From Calliphora vicina (lineage: Eukaryota > Arthropoda > Insecta > Diptera > Calliphoridae): a stretch of DNA of 64,000 bases. Shown in pieces: positions 32,961 to 43,175 of this stretch. Each line of letters begins with the position of its first letter. The stretch's first letter is position 1. Position numbers and translations under genes: made by a program. The notes under the pieces are model-generated. The model searched no databases. It saw only the letters and a list, made by a program, of their open reading frames with translations, and was not told where the DNA came from. The stretch spans positions 115,833,431 through 115,897,430 of the forward strand of contig NC_088781.1 of assembly GCF_958450345.1 (NCBI RefSeq), written 5' to 3'.

Positions 32961-33558
32961 ATCCCTATTTATCAGCCGCTGTAAATATAGACCAGCAAAC
33001 ATTTGGCCAGAACATATAAAATAACTGGAGTGTTTGCTGTATCATAAATATCTGATTTTTCAGCACCGAACAAAAGTCATAATTTTTAAATAGTAGAATA
33101 TTATGATGCTATTACCAGTGCCATATATTGGCCACAACAAGTTTATGTTGTTGTCTCTAAGAACACCACCACACCATTGTCTTGTCTCATGTTTATAAAC
33201 GCCAACGATTCTTTCTTATTATTGAATGTTGGTGGGTACGTACTTTCAACTTAAAGCAGCGTCATCGGCTCGTTGTTTTATTTATTTATTTTTTGTAAAT
33301 TTTTTTCATTTATTTATTCTTGTTCTTGTTCTGGTTCCACTGCTTGTTCTGTGGGAACAAACTGAACCAAAGCACTACTAGTAAGAATACATGAGTACAA
33401 GTAAAATAATCATGATTAAATTTGTTATTGTTGTTATTGTTTATTTATAAATTTTTTTCTTTGTATGTTTTTTTTTTTGCTTCCTCCACCTCCTCCTTCT
33501 GTCTTAATGTTTTTTTTTATTTTTTGTTTTCTTCTACGTTTCGTTTAAATACGACTGG
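32961..33558. other. No gene recognised
   Basis: T-rich simple sequence and TTGTTCTTGTTCTGG-type repeats; the T-rich frame at 33422-33613 is low complexity. Confidence 0.45.
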
Positions 33559-34088
33559 CTTGTTACCAGAGACCTGCGCCGAGCAATTTAATCGGCGGCG
33601 GCGGCTTAAATAAAAATCATCGGCGGCGGCTCAAAATCGGCGGCCAGCCGGCTGAAAATACCAAACATGACTATTTGATTCATTTACGACAAATTTTAAC
33701 TAAAATGTTAATTTTGTCATATGTACATGTAAATAATAGTTGCAAATCTATTAAAATGTCTTTAATATAAGTTTTCCAAATAAACAATTTAGACAAAAGT
33801 TATAAAGAATAATAAAATAAGACATTTTATTTAAAAAAATCATATTTTATTAAAAATGTTTTTTTATTATTGTGTTTAACAAAAAAAAAATAACATAAAA
33901 CAATAACTTTTCGAAATTAATAATATTCAACAAGATAGATATAATTATACAAAACAATATAAAATGTATTTCAGTTTAAATGAAGAAAATAAATATAGAC
34001 ACAAAAAGTATGAATTGAATTCAAAATATTTTGAAATAAATTTGAATTTTCATATAAAATAAATTAATTTAAATTTTTATGTTGTTAA

Positions 34089-34797
34089 AGGTATTTATAG
34101 ACGGCAATACTGAGTATTAACACTTTTCAAATTTAAAATATTATTGAAATCATTCGGTATTTCAAAAAAAAACATTTATTGTTTACACGATAGTATTACA
34201 AATATTTTATTTATTTGTTGATTGATATTTTTCTGCAAACTTTATTTTTATTTTATATTTTCTTGACATTTTTGTTTGCCTTATTTGTATTTATAAATAC
34301 ACACCCGATACATAAGAAAATTAAAAGTTTTTGAAAAAAATCATTTGTATTTTATGAAAATCTAATACAAATTTTGTTTAGACCATGGCAGAACAAGCAA
34401 GGTACAATTATTAGAAAGTATGTTATCAATTATACATTCCCTATAACGTCAAACAAAATAAAATTAGAATAAAGCAAAAGGAAATGTCTAAAACAAAAAT
34501 AAATTTATTTGTGGTTTTTTAAACAAATTTTACTTTTTTTCGTGAAATATTTAATTGAAATTAAAATTTTTCCAAATAAATGTGTGTTGGTTTTAATATA
34601 ACGTGCAAAATATCGCGAAAACAAAATAAAATGTGGTGAGAGTAAATGCTTTATTTGACGTTGTAGGGGTAAATATTGAAAACTCTCCCTAATAATTGTA
34701 CCTAGTTAATTCTGCCATGGTTTAGACGATGAAATTGTATTATGATACTTGAGTTTTTGACAAATATTAATACTCAGTATTGCCGTCTATAAATACA
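34089..34797. mobile_element. Nested inverted-repeat element flanked by TTAA
   Basis: Both ends share GTATTTATAGACGGCAATAC then TGAGTATTAA in inverted orientation, with mismatches only in the outermost two bases. It is flanked by TTAA at 34085-34088 and 34798-34801. TTAA duplication suggests piggyBac-like or Kolobok-like mobilisation, but the ends do not show the usual piggyBac CCC start, so the superfamily is open. Itself interrupted by 34383-34720. Confidence 0.7.
34383..34720. mobile_element. 338-bp MITE, third level of the nest
   Basis: The ends read CCATGGCAGAAC and, inverted, CCATGGCAGAAT; both continue to GGTACAATTATTAG. It is flanked by TTTAGA at 34377-34382 and 34721-34726, a possible 6-bp duplication. 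The superfamily is not clear from these ends. Confidence 0.65.
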
Positions 34798-35547
34798 TTA
34801 ATTGAGATCAATGAATCCAGTTCATTTTATTTATGCTGAATCTATTTTCTAAGTAACAAAATGTATTAGTATACAACAAGACAGATTCTTGGATATTAAA
34901 AAAAGGTCAAAATGTATTAGAAATAAATAAATATAAAAGTAAATAAATGAGAAAATGTTATGTATCATAATACATATTACAAATGCAAAAGGGCTTACTC
35001 AAAACGTAATAGTGCCAAAAATGGCACAATTGTGCCACAAATCCCATCACTGATTTACATTTTATTGTTTCAGTAGTAATTGTTACAATAAACGAAATGT
35101 TTCCAATAGGTTATATTCACGATGAATAATTTTGTGGATATAACAATATTCTTTTTTCATAAAAAATAATAAAAATTTAAATTAGAAGCAATATTTTTTT
35201 TTTGGTATAAAACAAGGTGCATTTAATAAGGTGCCATCGGCAGCACAGCTGATTATAGAAATAACACGCACAAATGTCAAACTACATATATAAAAAATAT
35301 TCGCCCGTACGTCCGTATGTCAAACTCTATATATAAAAAATAAGTGAATTCGCCTGTATTTATTTCAATTCGCCACTGCTGTCACCTTGTTAAATACGCC
35401 TTGGTATAAAACAAAAAATTATGCACGGCGGCTGCATTTAAGCCGACTGCACGCCGAAAATTGTTCGGCGGCGGCGGGTGTTGAATATCTTCGGCGGCTC
35501 AGCTCAGCCGGCTTGCAGCCGACACGGCGCATGTCTCTGCTTGTTAC

Positions 35548-36217
35548 TCGTAACAAAATGATGATGTTGACGATGATGATGTATAAGAGTTCAACCAACT
35601 TGTTTAGAATAGACGTGTGTAAGCAAAACACAACGACAACAAATTCTGCTTCTTGTTTTCTAACAACAACAACATGGGGAAAAAAACAATAACAAAAAAA
35701 AACACGCTCTACTACGAACCGAAACTAGAAAACAAACTACAACTAAAACTAATCACCACATCGTGTGTACGAGTATAGTAGGAACATTAAGGTAGTACTT
35801 TTGTTTAGAATTGTGTGCAATGCAAAGATCAATGAAATTCCACACTATATCAATGCGGTAACCCTCTCGCTATCCAATAATGCCAAATATCTGAAGCTAT
35901 AAAGTATAGCTAACAAAACTATCATATGAATACACAATTCAGATCCTTCAAACCAGCCACTGCATTTTATTGCTGCAAAAATCGCATTGGCACTAACTAG
36001 AGAATCAACCCGAACAACATACATATGTATACTGGCTATGCAACTCTGTTATTATTCTGTCCTTGATGTCTGAAAAAGGAATCAGCAAAGCAGTCTCGAA
36101 CGTATTAATTAAATGATGTTGACTATGGCAATGGAGCACTCAGGCCAAACCCATACAAGACACTGTTAACTATCCTCAACTGGTTTCCACCAGCATTACA
36201 ACTCGTTGTAAGCTAGG
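35548..36217. other. No gene recognised
   Basis: ATG/GATGATGATG microsatellite at 35560-35582 and CAACAACAACA near 35663; the remainder is unremarkable. Confidence 0.45.
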
Positions 36218-36431
36218 TAAAGCTACGTTTCCGCATACACCGTAATCGGCACCGAAAACGAAATCCCATGTATTTGCACCGACAAAAAGTTCGTTTCAGA
36301 AATCGGCAACGAAAATTGGGAACGAAACGGCACCGATCATTAACGAAAAACCTGTCATTTGGGGCCGGAACGAAAACAAGTTCAAGTAGGTTGTTTTCGG
36401 TGCTGTAGGAACGAAATTATTTTAATTATTT

Positions 36432-37144
36432 TTATACCCATCACCTTCGTGAGAAGGGTATATATAAGTTTGTCATTCCGTTTGTAATTTCTACATTTTT
36501 CATTTCCGACCCTATAAAGTACATATATTCTGGATCCTGTCCGTCTGTCTGTTGAAATCAATTTTCTGAAGACCCCAGATATCTTTGGGATCCAAATCTT
36601 CAATAATTCTGTCAGACATGCTTTCGAGAAGTTTGCTATTTAAAATCAGCAAAATCGGTCCATAAATAACGGAGATATGAGCAAAAAACCGGGTCAACCT
36701 CGATTTTTGACCTATTTTTTAACTATATCTGGATTACTAAGTCATTAATATAGACAATATGGATATCTACTGATAGATATTTCAAAGTCCATTGTAACGA
36801 TGTAGATAAGGCTATAGTAAGTTGGGCCTACAATGGTTAAAAATCGGGAAAAATATTTTGTAATTCGAATTTTTTTTCATCAAAAAATTTTTTTTGTCGA
36901 AAATTTTTTTTTCAAAAAATTAAAAAATAAAAAAAAAATTTTTTAATTTTTTTTAAAAAAATTGGAAAAAACTTTTTTTTTAAAAAATTAAAAAACAATT
37001 TCGAAATAAAAAATTTGAAAAACAATTAAAAAAAATTAAATTTTGTTTACCTAAAAATATTTAAAAAAAAATTATTGTAAAGTATAATTTGGTGAAGGGT
37101 ATATAAGATTCGGCACAGCCGAATATACTCTCTACTTGTTTTAT
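36432..37144 (+). mobile_element. DINE-1-like element, family A, complete
   Basis: Starts with the hairpin TATACCCATCACC...GAGAAGGGTATA, then GACCCTATAAAGTACATATA and ATTCTGGATCC, an AT-rich part, the subterminal inverted repeat GGTGAAGGGTATATAAG, and the terminal hairpin ATTCGGCACAGCCGAAT before CTCTCTACTTGTT. This copy shows both hairpins and is the best reference for family A in the window. A short deletion removes part of the GTCGATTAAGCC region. Confidence 0.85.
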
Positions 37145-37164
37145 TTCAAATTTAAAGAAAATCA

Positions 37165-37275
37165 AAATGAATAAAAAAAAAAATTTCTTTATTGGAAGAG
37201 GAAAAAATAATAGATTTTGTTAAAAATAATGAAATTCTATTTAATTTGCGACAACCAAAATTAAAAAATAATTTC
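37165..37275 (+). pseudogene. MADF-domain-like remnant
   Basis: A plus-strand frame here reads LLEEEKIIDFVKNNEILFNL followed by RQPKLKNNF. The pattern of an acidic start, (I/L)IxxVxxxxxLxxxxxPxxKN resembles the beginning of a MADF (Myb/SANT-like) domain. The remainder of the domain is absent. It is preceded by AT-rich sequence and has no clear start codon in frame with a promoter. Confidence 0.5.
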
Positions 37276-37559
37276 GTTTCTGTTTTATGCCGCAACGCAC
37301 CCAACAGAAACGAAAACAATTCAGAAACGAGACGGTGACGAACACCAACGTGTTTTAGTTTTCGTTATCGACGCCGATTACGGTGTATGTGGAAACCCAG
37401 CTTAAGCCCACAATCTTCTTCCTTTGGAAGGTAGCTACGTACATTCAGGCATGTTATGAAAAACGGTCGTTTTCAAAACTGAAATCAATTTCAAAAACGA
37501 TTTAGGTGTGATGAATTTCGATTGATTTCATATTAAATTTTTGGTTCAATCCGTACATA

Positions 37560-39214
37560 CACATCTGCTCAAAATAATAGATACACCTAATTGGAAAAAA
37601 TTTAAATGGCGGTAACATTGAAAATTTCCTCGCAAGCGTTAAGAATACATCATATTATTAAAATTTCTATCTGGCAATGTCATGTCAGTCAAAAATCTGG
37701 CAACTATTTGCTTTCATGTTGATTTTTAAAAACGAATTTATTTGAATTACAAAAAATTATTTGCTCATAAAAATAGATACACATCAGTAATTTGTAATTT
37801 GTTTATATACAATTTTTTTTTTGTGCAATTTTTTGTTCCTATTTACGTGAAACAGTAAGTATAATTTAAATTTTAGCAACAATTTTATAAAAAATAGGAC
37901 TCTTTTGAAGAAAATGGGACGAAATCATCATTGTACCGAAGATGAGAAAAAAATTGTTCAAACGATGAGAAATCAAGGAAAATCATTACGGGAAATAGCA
38001 AAGAGCATAGGAAGATCTTTACATTTTGTCCAAAATGCTTTATCTAAAAAACAAAAAAGAGAAACTCGCGGTAGACCAAAGAAAACCAGTCCAGAAACAG
38101 ATAGGCGGATCGTCCTTATGGTTAAAAAAGACCCTTTCATATCATCGAAAGCTATTTCTGCGGAGCTATGTAACGAAATCAGTCCACAAACAGTTCGTCG
38201 TCGTCTTTTACAAGCTAAATTGCCGGGAAGAATTGCCAGAAAAGTGCCACTAATGCGCCAAAAAAATATCAAGACAAGATTAGAATTTGCTAAAGAGCAC
38301 TTACAATGGTCCGGGTGTGAAGGCGAAAAAAAATGTAGAAATATTTTATGGAGCGACGAAACAAAAATAAATTTGTTTGGAAACGACTGCCAAAGAAATG
38401 TACGCCGACCAAAAGGAAAAGAATTCCACGTTAAATTTACAAAAAAGACGGTAAAACATGGCGGGGGAAACATAATGGTTTGGGGTTGCTTTTCATGGAA
38501 TGGTGTTGGTCCGATATTCCGAATAGAAGATACCATGAATGCTAGTGGGTATAGAGACATATTGGAAAACGTAATGCTTCCATATGCATCGGAAAATATG
38601 CCATTAATATGGACATTCCAGCAGGACAACGACCCAAAACATAGTTCAAGATTAGTTAAAAACTGGTTCTTGGAGAATAACGTACCTGTTTTAAGCTGGC
38701 CCAGCCAATCCCCTGATTTAAACCCAATAGAAAACTTGTGGAGTGAATTAAAGATAAGGCTTTCGAAGGAAGTTTTCAAAAATAAAGACGATTTATGGGA
38801 GAAAACGCAAAAAATATGGTACGAGATTCCATTGGAGTAGTGTCAGAACTTGATATCCAGTATGCCCAGAAGAGTGGAGAAAGTTTTACAAAACAAAGGT
38901 GGATATACTGGATACTAGCTTTACTTTAATAATAAACTAATTTTTTTAAGATAAAATTTATTAGCTTTTGTTTAATAAGAATTTTTAAAAATGTATCTAT
39001 TATTATGAGCACCAAATTTTTCGAAATTTAAGAAATTTAATTTACTTTATAATATTTATTATTAATTATGAAATATTTTGTTTTTGTTTTTTACTCTCCT
39101 TTTAACTATAAATAAAAATCGACTGAATTTTTTTTATAATTTTACAATATACCATTATTTTTTTTCGTTTTTAAAAAATAAATTTTGGTGTATCTATTAT
39201 TTTGAGCAGATGTG
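37560..39214 (+). mobile_element. Tc1-like transposon, full length, with IR/DR-type ends
   Basis: Both ends carry CACATCTGCTCAAAATAATA then GATACACC in inverted orientation, 28 bases, and both are flanked by TA (37558-37559 and 39215-39216). Second, inner copies of the end motif occur in each arm: TGCTCATAAAAATAGATACA near 37762 and, inverted, TGCTCATAATAATAGATACA near 38990-39010. Two motif copies per arm of about 230 bases is the IR/DR layout known from Sleeping Beauty-like and other Tc1 elements. Total 1,655 bases. It is nearly intact. Confidence 0.93.
37905..38918 (+). pseudogene. Tc1-like DD34E transposase, complete except one in-frame TAG
   Basis: Cut-and-paste transposase. Residues 1-120 hold two helix-turn-helix motifs (around EIAKSIGRSLHFVQNALS and SPQTVRRRLLQAKL) joined by the AT-hook-like TRGRPKK. 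The catalytic residues are present: ILWSDETKINLFG (first Asp), FQQDNDPKHSS (second Asp) and SPDLNPIENLW (Glu), with 34 residues between the last two. VKHGGGNIMVWGCF lies between. The frame is open from 37905 to a TAG at 38838-38840 (311 codons); in the same frame 25 more codons, with the usual MPRR and NKGGYTGY ending, run to TAG 38916-38918. Initiation could also be at the ATG at 37914. One nonsense change appears to be the only lesion. Confidence 0.9.
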
Positions 39215-39215
39215 T

Positions 39216-39931
39216 ATATACCCTGTGCCGAATCTTATATACCCTTCACCAAATTATACTTTAAAATAAATTTTTTTTAAATATTTTTAGGTAAACAAAA
39301 TTAAATTTTTTTTTTAATTGTTTTTCAAATTTTTTTTTTAAATTGTTTTTTAAAAAAAGTTTTTTCCAAATTTTTTTAAATATTTTTTTTTTTGGAAAAA
39401 AAATGTATGACAAAAAAATTTTTTGATGAAAAAAAAATTCGGGTTAAAAATTTTTTTCCCGATTTTGACCCATTGTAGGTTCAACTTACTATAGCCTTAT
39501 CTACATCGTTGCAATGGACTTTGAAATATCTATCATTAGATATCCATATTGGCTATATTAATGACTTAGTAATCCAGATATATGTAGATCAAAAATAGGT
39601 CAAAAATCGAGGTTGTCCCGGTTTTTTGCTCATATCTCCGTTATTTATGGACCGATTTTGCTGATTTTAAATAGCAAACTTCTCGAAAGCATGTCTGACA
39701 GAATTATTGAAGATTTGGATCCCGAAGATATCTGGGGTCTTCAGAAAATTGATTTCAACAGACAGACAGACATACAGTCAGACGGACAGACAGACATGGC
39801 TTAATCGACTCCGCTATCTATAAGGATCCAGAATATATATACTTTATAGGGTCGGAAATGAAAAATGTAGAAATTACAAACGGAATGACAAACTTATATA
39901 TACTCTTCTCACGAAGGTGAAGGGTATAAAA
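39216..39931 (-). mobile_element. DINE-1-like element, family A, 3' end cut at the Tc1 border
   Basis: Minus-strand copy with the 5' hairpin at 39931-39900 and the body through the AT-rich part. Near 39217 it reads AGATTCGGCACAGGG, so the terminal hairpin is lost where the Tc1 ends. It keeps the full CAGACAGACAGACAT region (39760-39800). Confidence 0.82.
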
Positions 39932-40014
39932 ACAACGGACTCTGGAATGATCACAGTCTGTGATACCTTGTTAGTTCAAACTATTAAAGAAAGTATTCCA
40001 AAGGAAAATTTTAA

Positions 40015-40320
40015 TATTTTTGAATGATCGAAACATCTCAATTTGGTTTCCGTGAGCATCATGAAACTATCGAACAAGTAAACCATTTAACTGGAGAGAT
40101 AAGACAATATAGATGTCGCTCAAGCCTTTGACAAAGTTTGGCTTAAAGGTCTATTTCTTAAGATTAAATGTTTGCTGCCTCCTAGTAATCATAGATTACT
40201 TAGTGTTACCCTATCGGACCGTTTGTTTCGGATAAAGAACAATGATTATATGACAAGAAAACTGGCGTTCCATAGGGTAGTGTTCTTCGACCAACACTAA
40301 TTTCACACTTGAGCTTTTAA
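40015..40320 (+). pseudogene. Jockey-type reverse transcriptase fragment
   Basis: Plus-strand frames read SQFGFREHHETIEQVNHLT, then DVAQAFDKVWLKGLFLKIK (the first catalytic Asp of RT is in this motif), then LSDRLFRIKNNDY and TGVP. This order is characteristic of Jockey-clade non-LTR elements. About 300 bases, with frameshifts. Nothing of the endonuclease or the ADD box remains. Confidence 0.8.
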
Positions 40321-40359
40321 ACGCGTTTAAGCATAATTTTGATTAAGTTAATCAAAGCC

Positions 40360-40762
40360 GTTCACATTACATTTGAGATGATTAAGTTGACACTAAAATG
40401 ATTAAGTTGACAAATAAAAAACAACAAACGATTTTATATTTCTTTAAGGCATTAAATATGGAAATAAATACTTTATTAAAGATATCAGCAGATTATTTTA
40501 AACTTTTTAATTATGAAATTGTGAACATTGATGAATTATTTAAGGTTTTTTAAGGAAAAAAAAACTGAAAGGTGGCCGATGCTACATCATAGTCGATTTG
40601 AGGTATGTTCAGGTGATTCTATGTGATTAATGAAGTAATTAAGTTTTAATCATGTCAATTTGAAGTGATTAACAAATCATTTAAAAGTATGGAAAAGCAT
40701 CTCGATTTTGAAGTGATTAGAGCTTAATCACGTTTGAGATGATTAACTCTGCAAATGTGAAC
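40360..40762. repeat. Possible small inverted-repeat element with GTTCACATT ends
   Basis: GTTCACATTACA (40360-40371) and, inverted, GTTCACATTTGC (ending 40762). The interior repeats GATTAAG/TTAATCA words and GAGATGATTAA on both sides. No matching target duplication seen, so this is tentative. Confidence 0.35.
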
Positions 40763-40899
40763 ATAGTATAATGCCTAGCAATTAAAGGAAGATTTCATAA
40801 ATTATTGGGTGTATGACTTAAAAATATGGGATTTACAATAGATTGCGTATCTTCTGAACTCGGTTTTTATTTACTCTCACTTAATTATTGAAAATAATA

Positions 40900-41007
40900 C
40901 GGCCCAATTATGAAAAAAATTGGGAGTTTTTTCTCTATTCAAATTCAAAGTTAAAAATAAGAAAAGCGAAAAATCTTCCCGGGAATTTTTTTCCATAATT
41001 GGGCTGA
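40900..41007. mobile_element. 108-bp foldback MITE inside the mariner
   Basis: The ends CGGCCCAATTATG and, inverted, TCAGCCCAATTATGG match over most of 15 bases, with AAAAAAATT next to both. It is flanked by TA at 40898-40899 and 41008-41009. Related copies of this mariner lack it. Confidence 0.6.
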
Positions 41008-41403
41008 TAGTGTAAACAACAAAGTTTTTTTTTGGCTTCGAAAATGTCAAATTTTATACCAACGTACCAACGAATCGTCATATGCGGAATGTTTTGCTTT
41101 ACTTCTTTAATTTGCCGCTGAAGCACACCGATTGCTCACCAAAGCTTATGGTGAATTTGTTCCATCGGTATTAACTGTTCAGAAGTAATGATTTTGACAC
41201 GAAAGACAAAGATTGCCCAGACCAGTCAAAAAAAGTTTGAATACTAAGAAGGCATTACTCCATGAAAAACTCAACAACAGTTTGCAAAATCATTAAGAGG
41301 ACAGCAGGATTCATCCAAAAGCAGGTAAATTGGGTATTATACGAATTGAAGCCGAGAGACATTAAAATACGAATTTGTATGTCCTAAATTATGCTTGAAC
41401 GTT

Positions 41404-41740
41404 GCAAATATGGTTCTCACATGGCTCAGTGGTTTCAATTTTGAATGATCACTTGGGTATGAGAAAGTTTACCTCAAGATGGCTACCGCGTTTGCTCACA
41501 ATCAGGTGCACAAAAATGTTTCCGTGTCAACAATCCATGAATTAGGCTACGAAATGCTCCCTCTTCCGCCCTATTCACCGGATTTATCCCCGAATGACTA
41601 TTTCTTGTATCCAAACCTGAAGAAATGTCCCGGCGGAAAGAGATTTGTCATTGAAATCATCTCACAATCCCTCCCTCGTAACCTTTGGGAAAGTTCTTAC
41701 TTGTTTTTAAATAAAATAATTAAAAGGAGCCTAAACATAA
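41404..41740 (+). pseudogene. irritans-like mariner segment with the same internal deletion as 11228-11880
   Basis: Runs from SHGSVVSILNDHLGMRKF through SRWLPRLLTI directly into NSxIHELGYEMLPLPPYSPD. The catalytic centre with first and second Asp is missing at the same place as in the copy on the minus strand at 11228-11880. No terminal repeats of its own, so it did not arrive as a complete element; recombination or template switching is possible. Confidence 0.72.
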
Positions 41741-42200
41741 CCGTAATTGATTTATGAATATGGATCCCTTACGATAACCCGATCAACATAACAGATCATA
41801 TATAAAGCCCGGCCAACCAGCCGAATCATCACCAAAACCAATTATACATGGCGCTAAGGTAATGCTCTGTATTTGCTGTGACCAAAAGGGTCATATCTAT
41901 TATGAGCTGCTGAAATTTGGCCAGACCATCACAGGCAATCGGTACCGAACACAATTGATTCGTTTGAAGCGTGCATTGGCTGAAAAACGCCCTGAATATG
42001 CGGCCAGACATGAAACCGTAATATTCCATCATGACAACGCTCGTCCACATGTTGCAATACCTGTTAAAATCTATTTAGAAAACAATGGTTGGAAAGTTTT
42101 GGCTCCTTATTGTCCAGACCTTGCCCTGTCCGACTACTATTTGTTTCGGTCGATGCAGAACGCTCTCTATGGAATACACATTTGTATGAGTGCTAGGTGA

Positions 42201-43167
42201 AATTATTAGCATTTTCCAATTTAAATTTTTGAGTTATCTTCGAAATTGAGACCTATTGTTGGATTACATGGAAAAACTAAGATACCCATGGATATCGTTA
42301 AATCGAATCAGAAAGTGATTCTAAGTTTTAACTGATTTTTTTTATAATTAAAAAAAGTTCTCTACAAAAATATTCTGGGAATAATGTTGTCACAGACCTC
42401 TTCATGTAGAGTTTCCTTCTTAGCTCAGAATCTTCATGTAAAAACCTGATGCTGGCATTTTCTTAAAATATTGCCCATATTAGGTAAAATAGGTTCTAAC
42501 AAGCACCGCCCTATTGTTTATATGAAAAAACAAACAATAAAAATAATATGGAAAAGAGTTGTGCCGAGAGTGAGTTTTTATTTAGTTGTTTAAATTATTT
42601 TTCTTGGACTGGGAATAGAGAAATAAGCGTGTATTTTGCGATTTTTATTATTATTGTTATTATTATTTATATTTTTTCTATTTAATTTTGTTTAAATATA
42701 CACGTTGAACGTACAAGTAGTAGAAGTTGATTTTTTCCACTTTTTTTTTTGCTTAATGCGGAAGAAACATTTGTACGATTTAATTATTTTGCGTTCAGTG
42801 TTCTTTATTTTTGGTTCTCTTCTAGGTTTGTGTGTGTTTTTTTTAATTATTCTATTAAAACGTGTAAATTTTTATTTTTATACATTTTTATGTACATATT
42901 TATTTGCTGTCGATTTTTATACACATTTTATTTTATTTATTTCTTTATTTATTTTGTTAATAATTATGTTACTTGTAATTTTGATAACGTGTTAAATACG
43001 TTTTTTGCTTAAATTATAATTTGTCTTGTTTTGCTGTTGGTTCTTCTTCATTTTGGTTTGTTTTTGTTGTGTTAAGAACAACAACAAAAACACCAACTAA
43101 ATGTTTTTATTTTCATACATCATTTAATTGACTACGAATTGTGATAGATGTGTGTTTTTGCTTGTGT
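42201..43167. other. No gene recognised
   Basis: T-rich, low-complexity DNA. Open frames at 42705-43012 are rich in Phe/Leu/Ile because of T runs and show no family features. Confidence 0.45.
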
Positions 43168-43175
43168 GTAAATTG

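Larger units (their letters stand above)
33567..35539. mobile_element. hAT-like non-autonomous element with exact 8-bp target duplication
   Basis: Flanked by CTTGTTAC on both sides (33559-33566 and 35540-35547). The left end is CAGAGACCTGCGCCG; the inverted right end is CAGAGACATGCGCCG, one difference in 15. CAG-starting short terminal repeats and an 8-bp duplication define hAT. Both subterminal regions (33590-33660 and 35425-35525) are rich in CGGCGG/GCCGGC words, in contrast to the AT-rich interior, and may be transposase-binding repeats. No transposase was seen. It encloses a nested element (34089-34797). Confidence 0.85.
36221..37402. mobile_element. PIF/Harbinger-like non-autonomous element interrupted by a DINE
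   Basis: The left end is AGCTACGTTTCCGCATACAC followed by CGTAATCGGC; the inverted right end is AGCTGGGTTTCCACATACAC followed by CGTAATCGGC. TAA flanks both sides (36218-36220 and 37403-37405), the TWA duplication typical of PIF/Harbinger. Without the DINE (36432-37144) it is about 470 bases. Its right part keeps a short trace of a MADF-like protein, the DNA-binding domain class carried by Harbinger elements. Confidence 0.72.
40805..42200 (+). pseudogene. Chimeric mariner: mellifera-like copy with an irritans-like segment inside
   Basis: The left end at 40805 is TTGGGTGTATGACTTAAAAA after TA, as in the copy at 24316. Mellifera-like sequence runs to about 41403. From 41404 to about 41740 the sequence is irritans-like (SHGSVVSILNDHLGMRKFTS, then SPDLSPNDYFLYPN). 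Mellifera-like sequence resumes near 41745 with GATAACCCG and continues with MLCICCDQKGHIYYELLKFG, HHDNARPHVAIPVK (second Asp intact) and LSDYYLFRSMQ (third Asp intact). The first Asp is lost at the junction. There is no right terminal repeat. A 108-bp foldback sits in its 5' part. Confidence 0.78.

Noticed and set aside
37973..38779. 268-codon open frame on the minus strand
   Set aside because: It lies antisense to the Tc1 transposase, whose plus-strand frame has all catalytic motifs. The minus frame has no family features and is a shadow.
40360..40762. A firm hAT call for the GTTCACATT-ended segment
   Set aside because: No matching 8-bp flanks and ends match over only about nine bases; kept as a tentative repeat only.
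42705..43012. Two overlapping frames that look like membrane proteins
   Set aside because: Hydrophobic residues come from T-rich DNA (Phe, Leu, Ile). No homology or second supporting feature.
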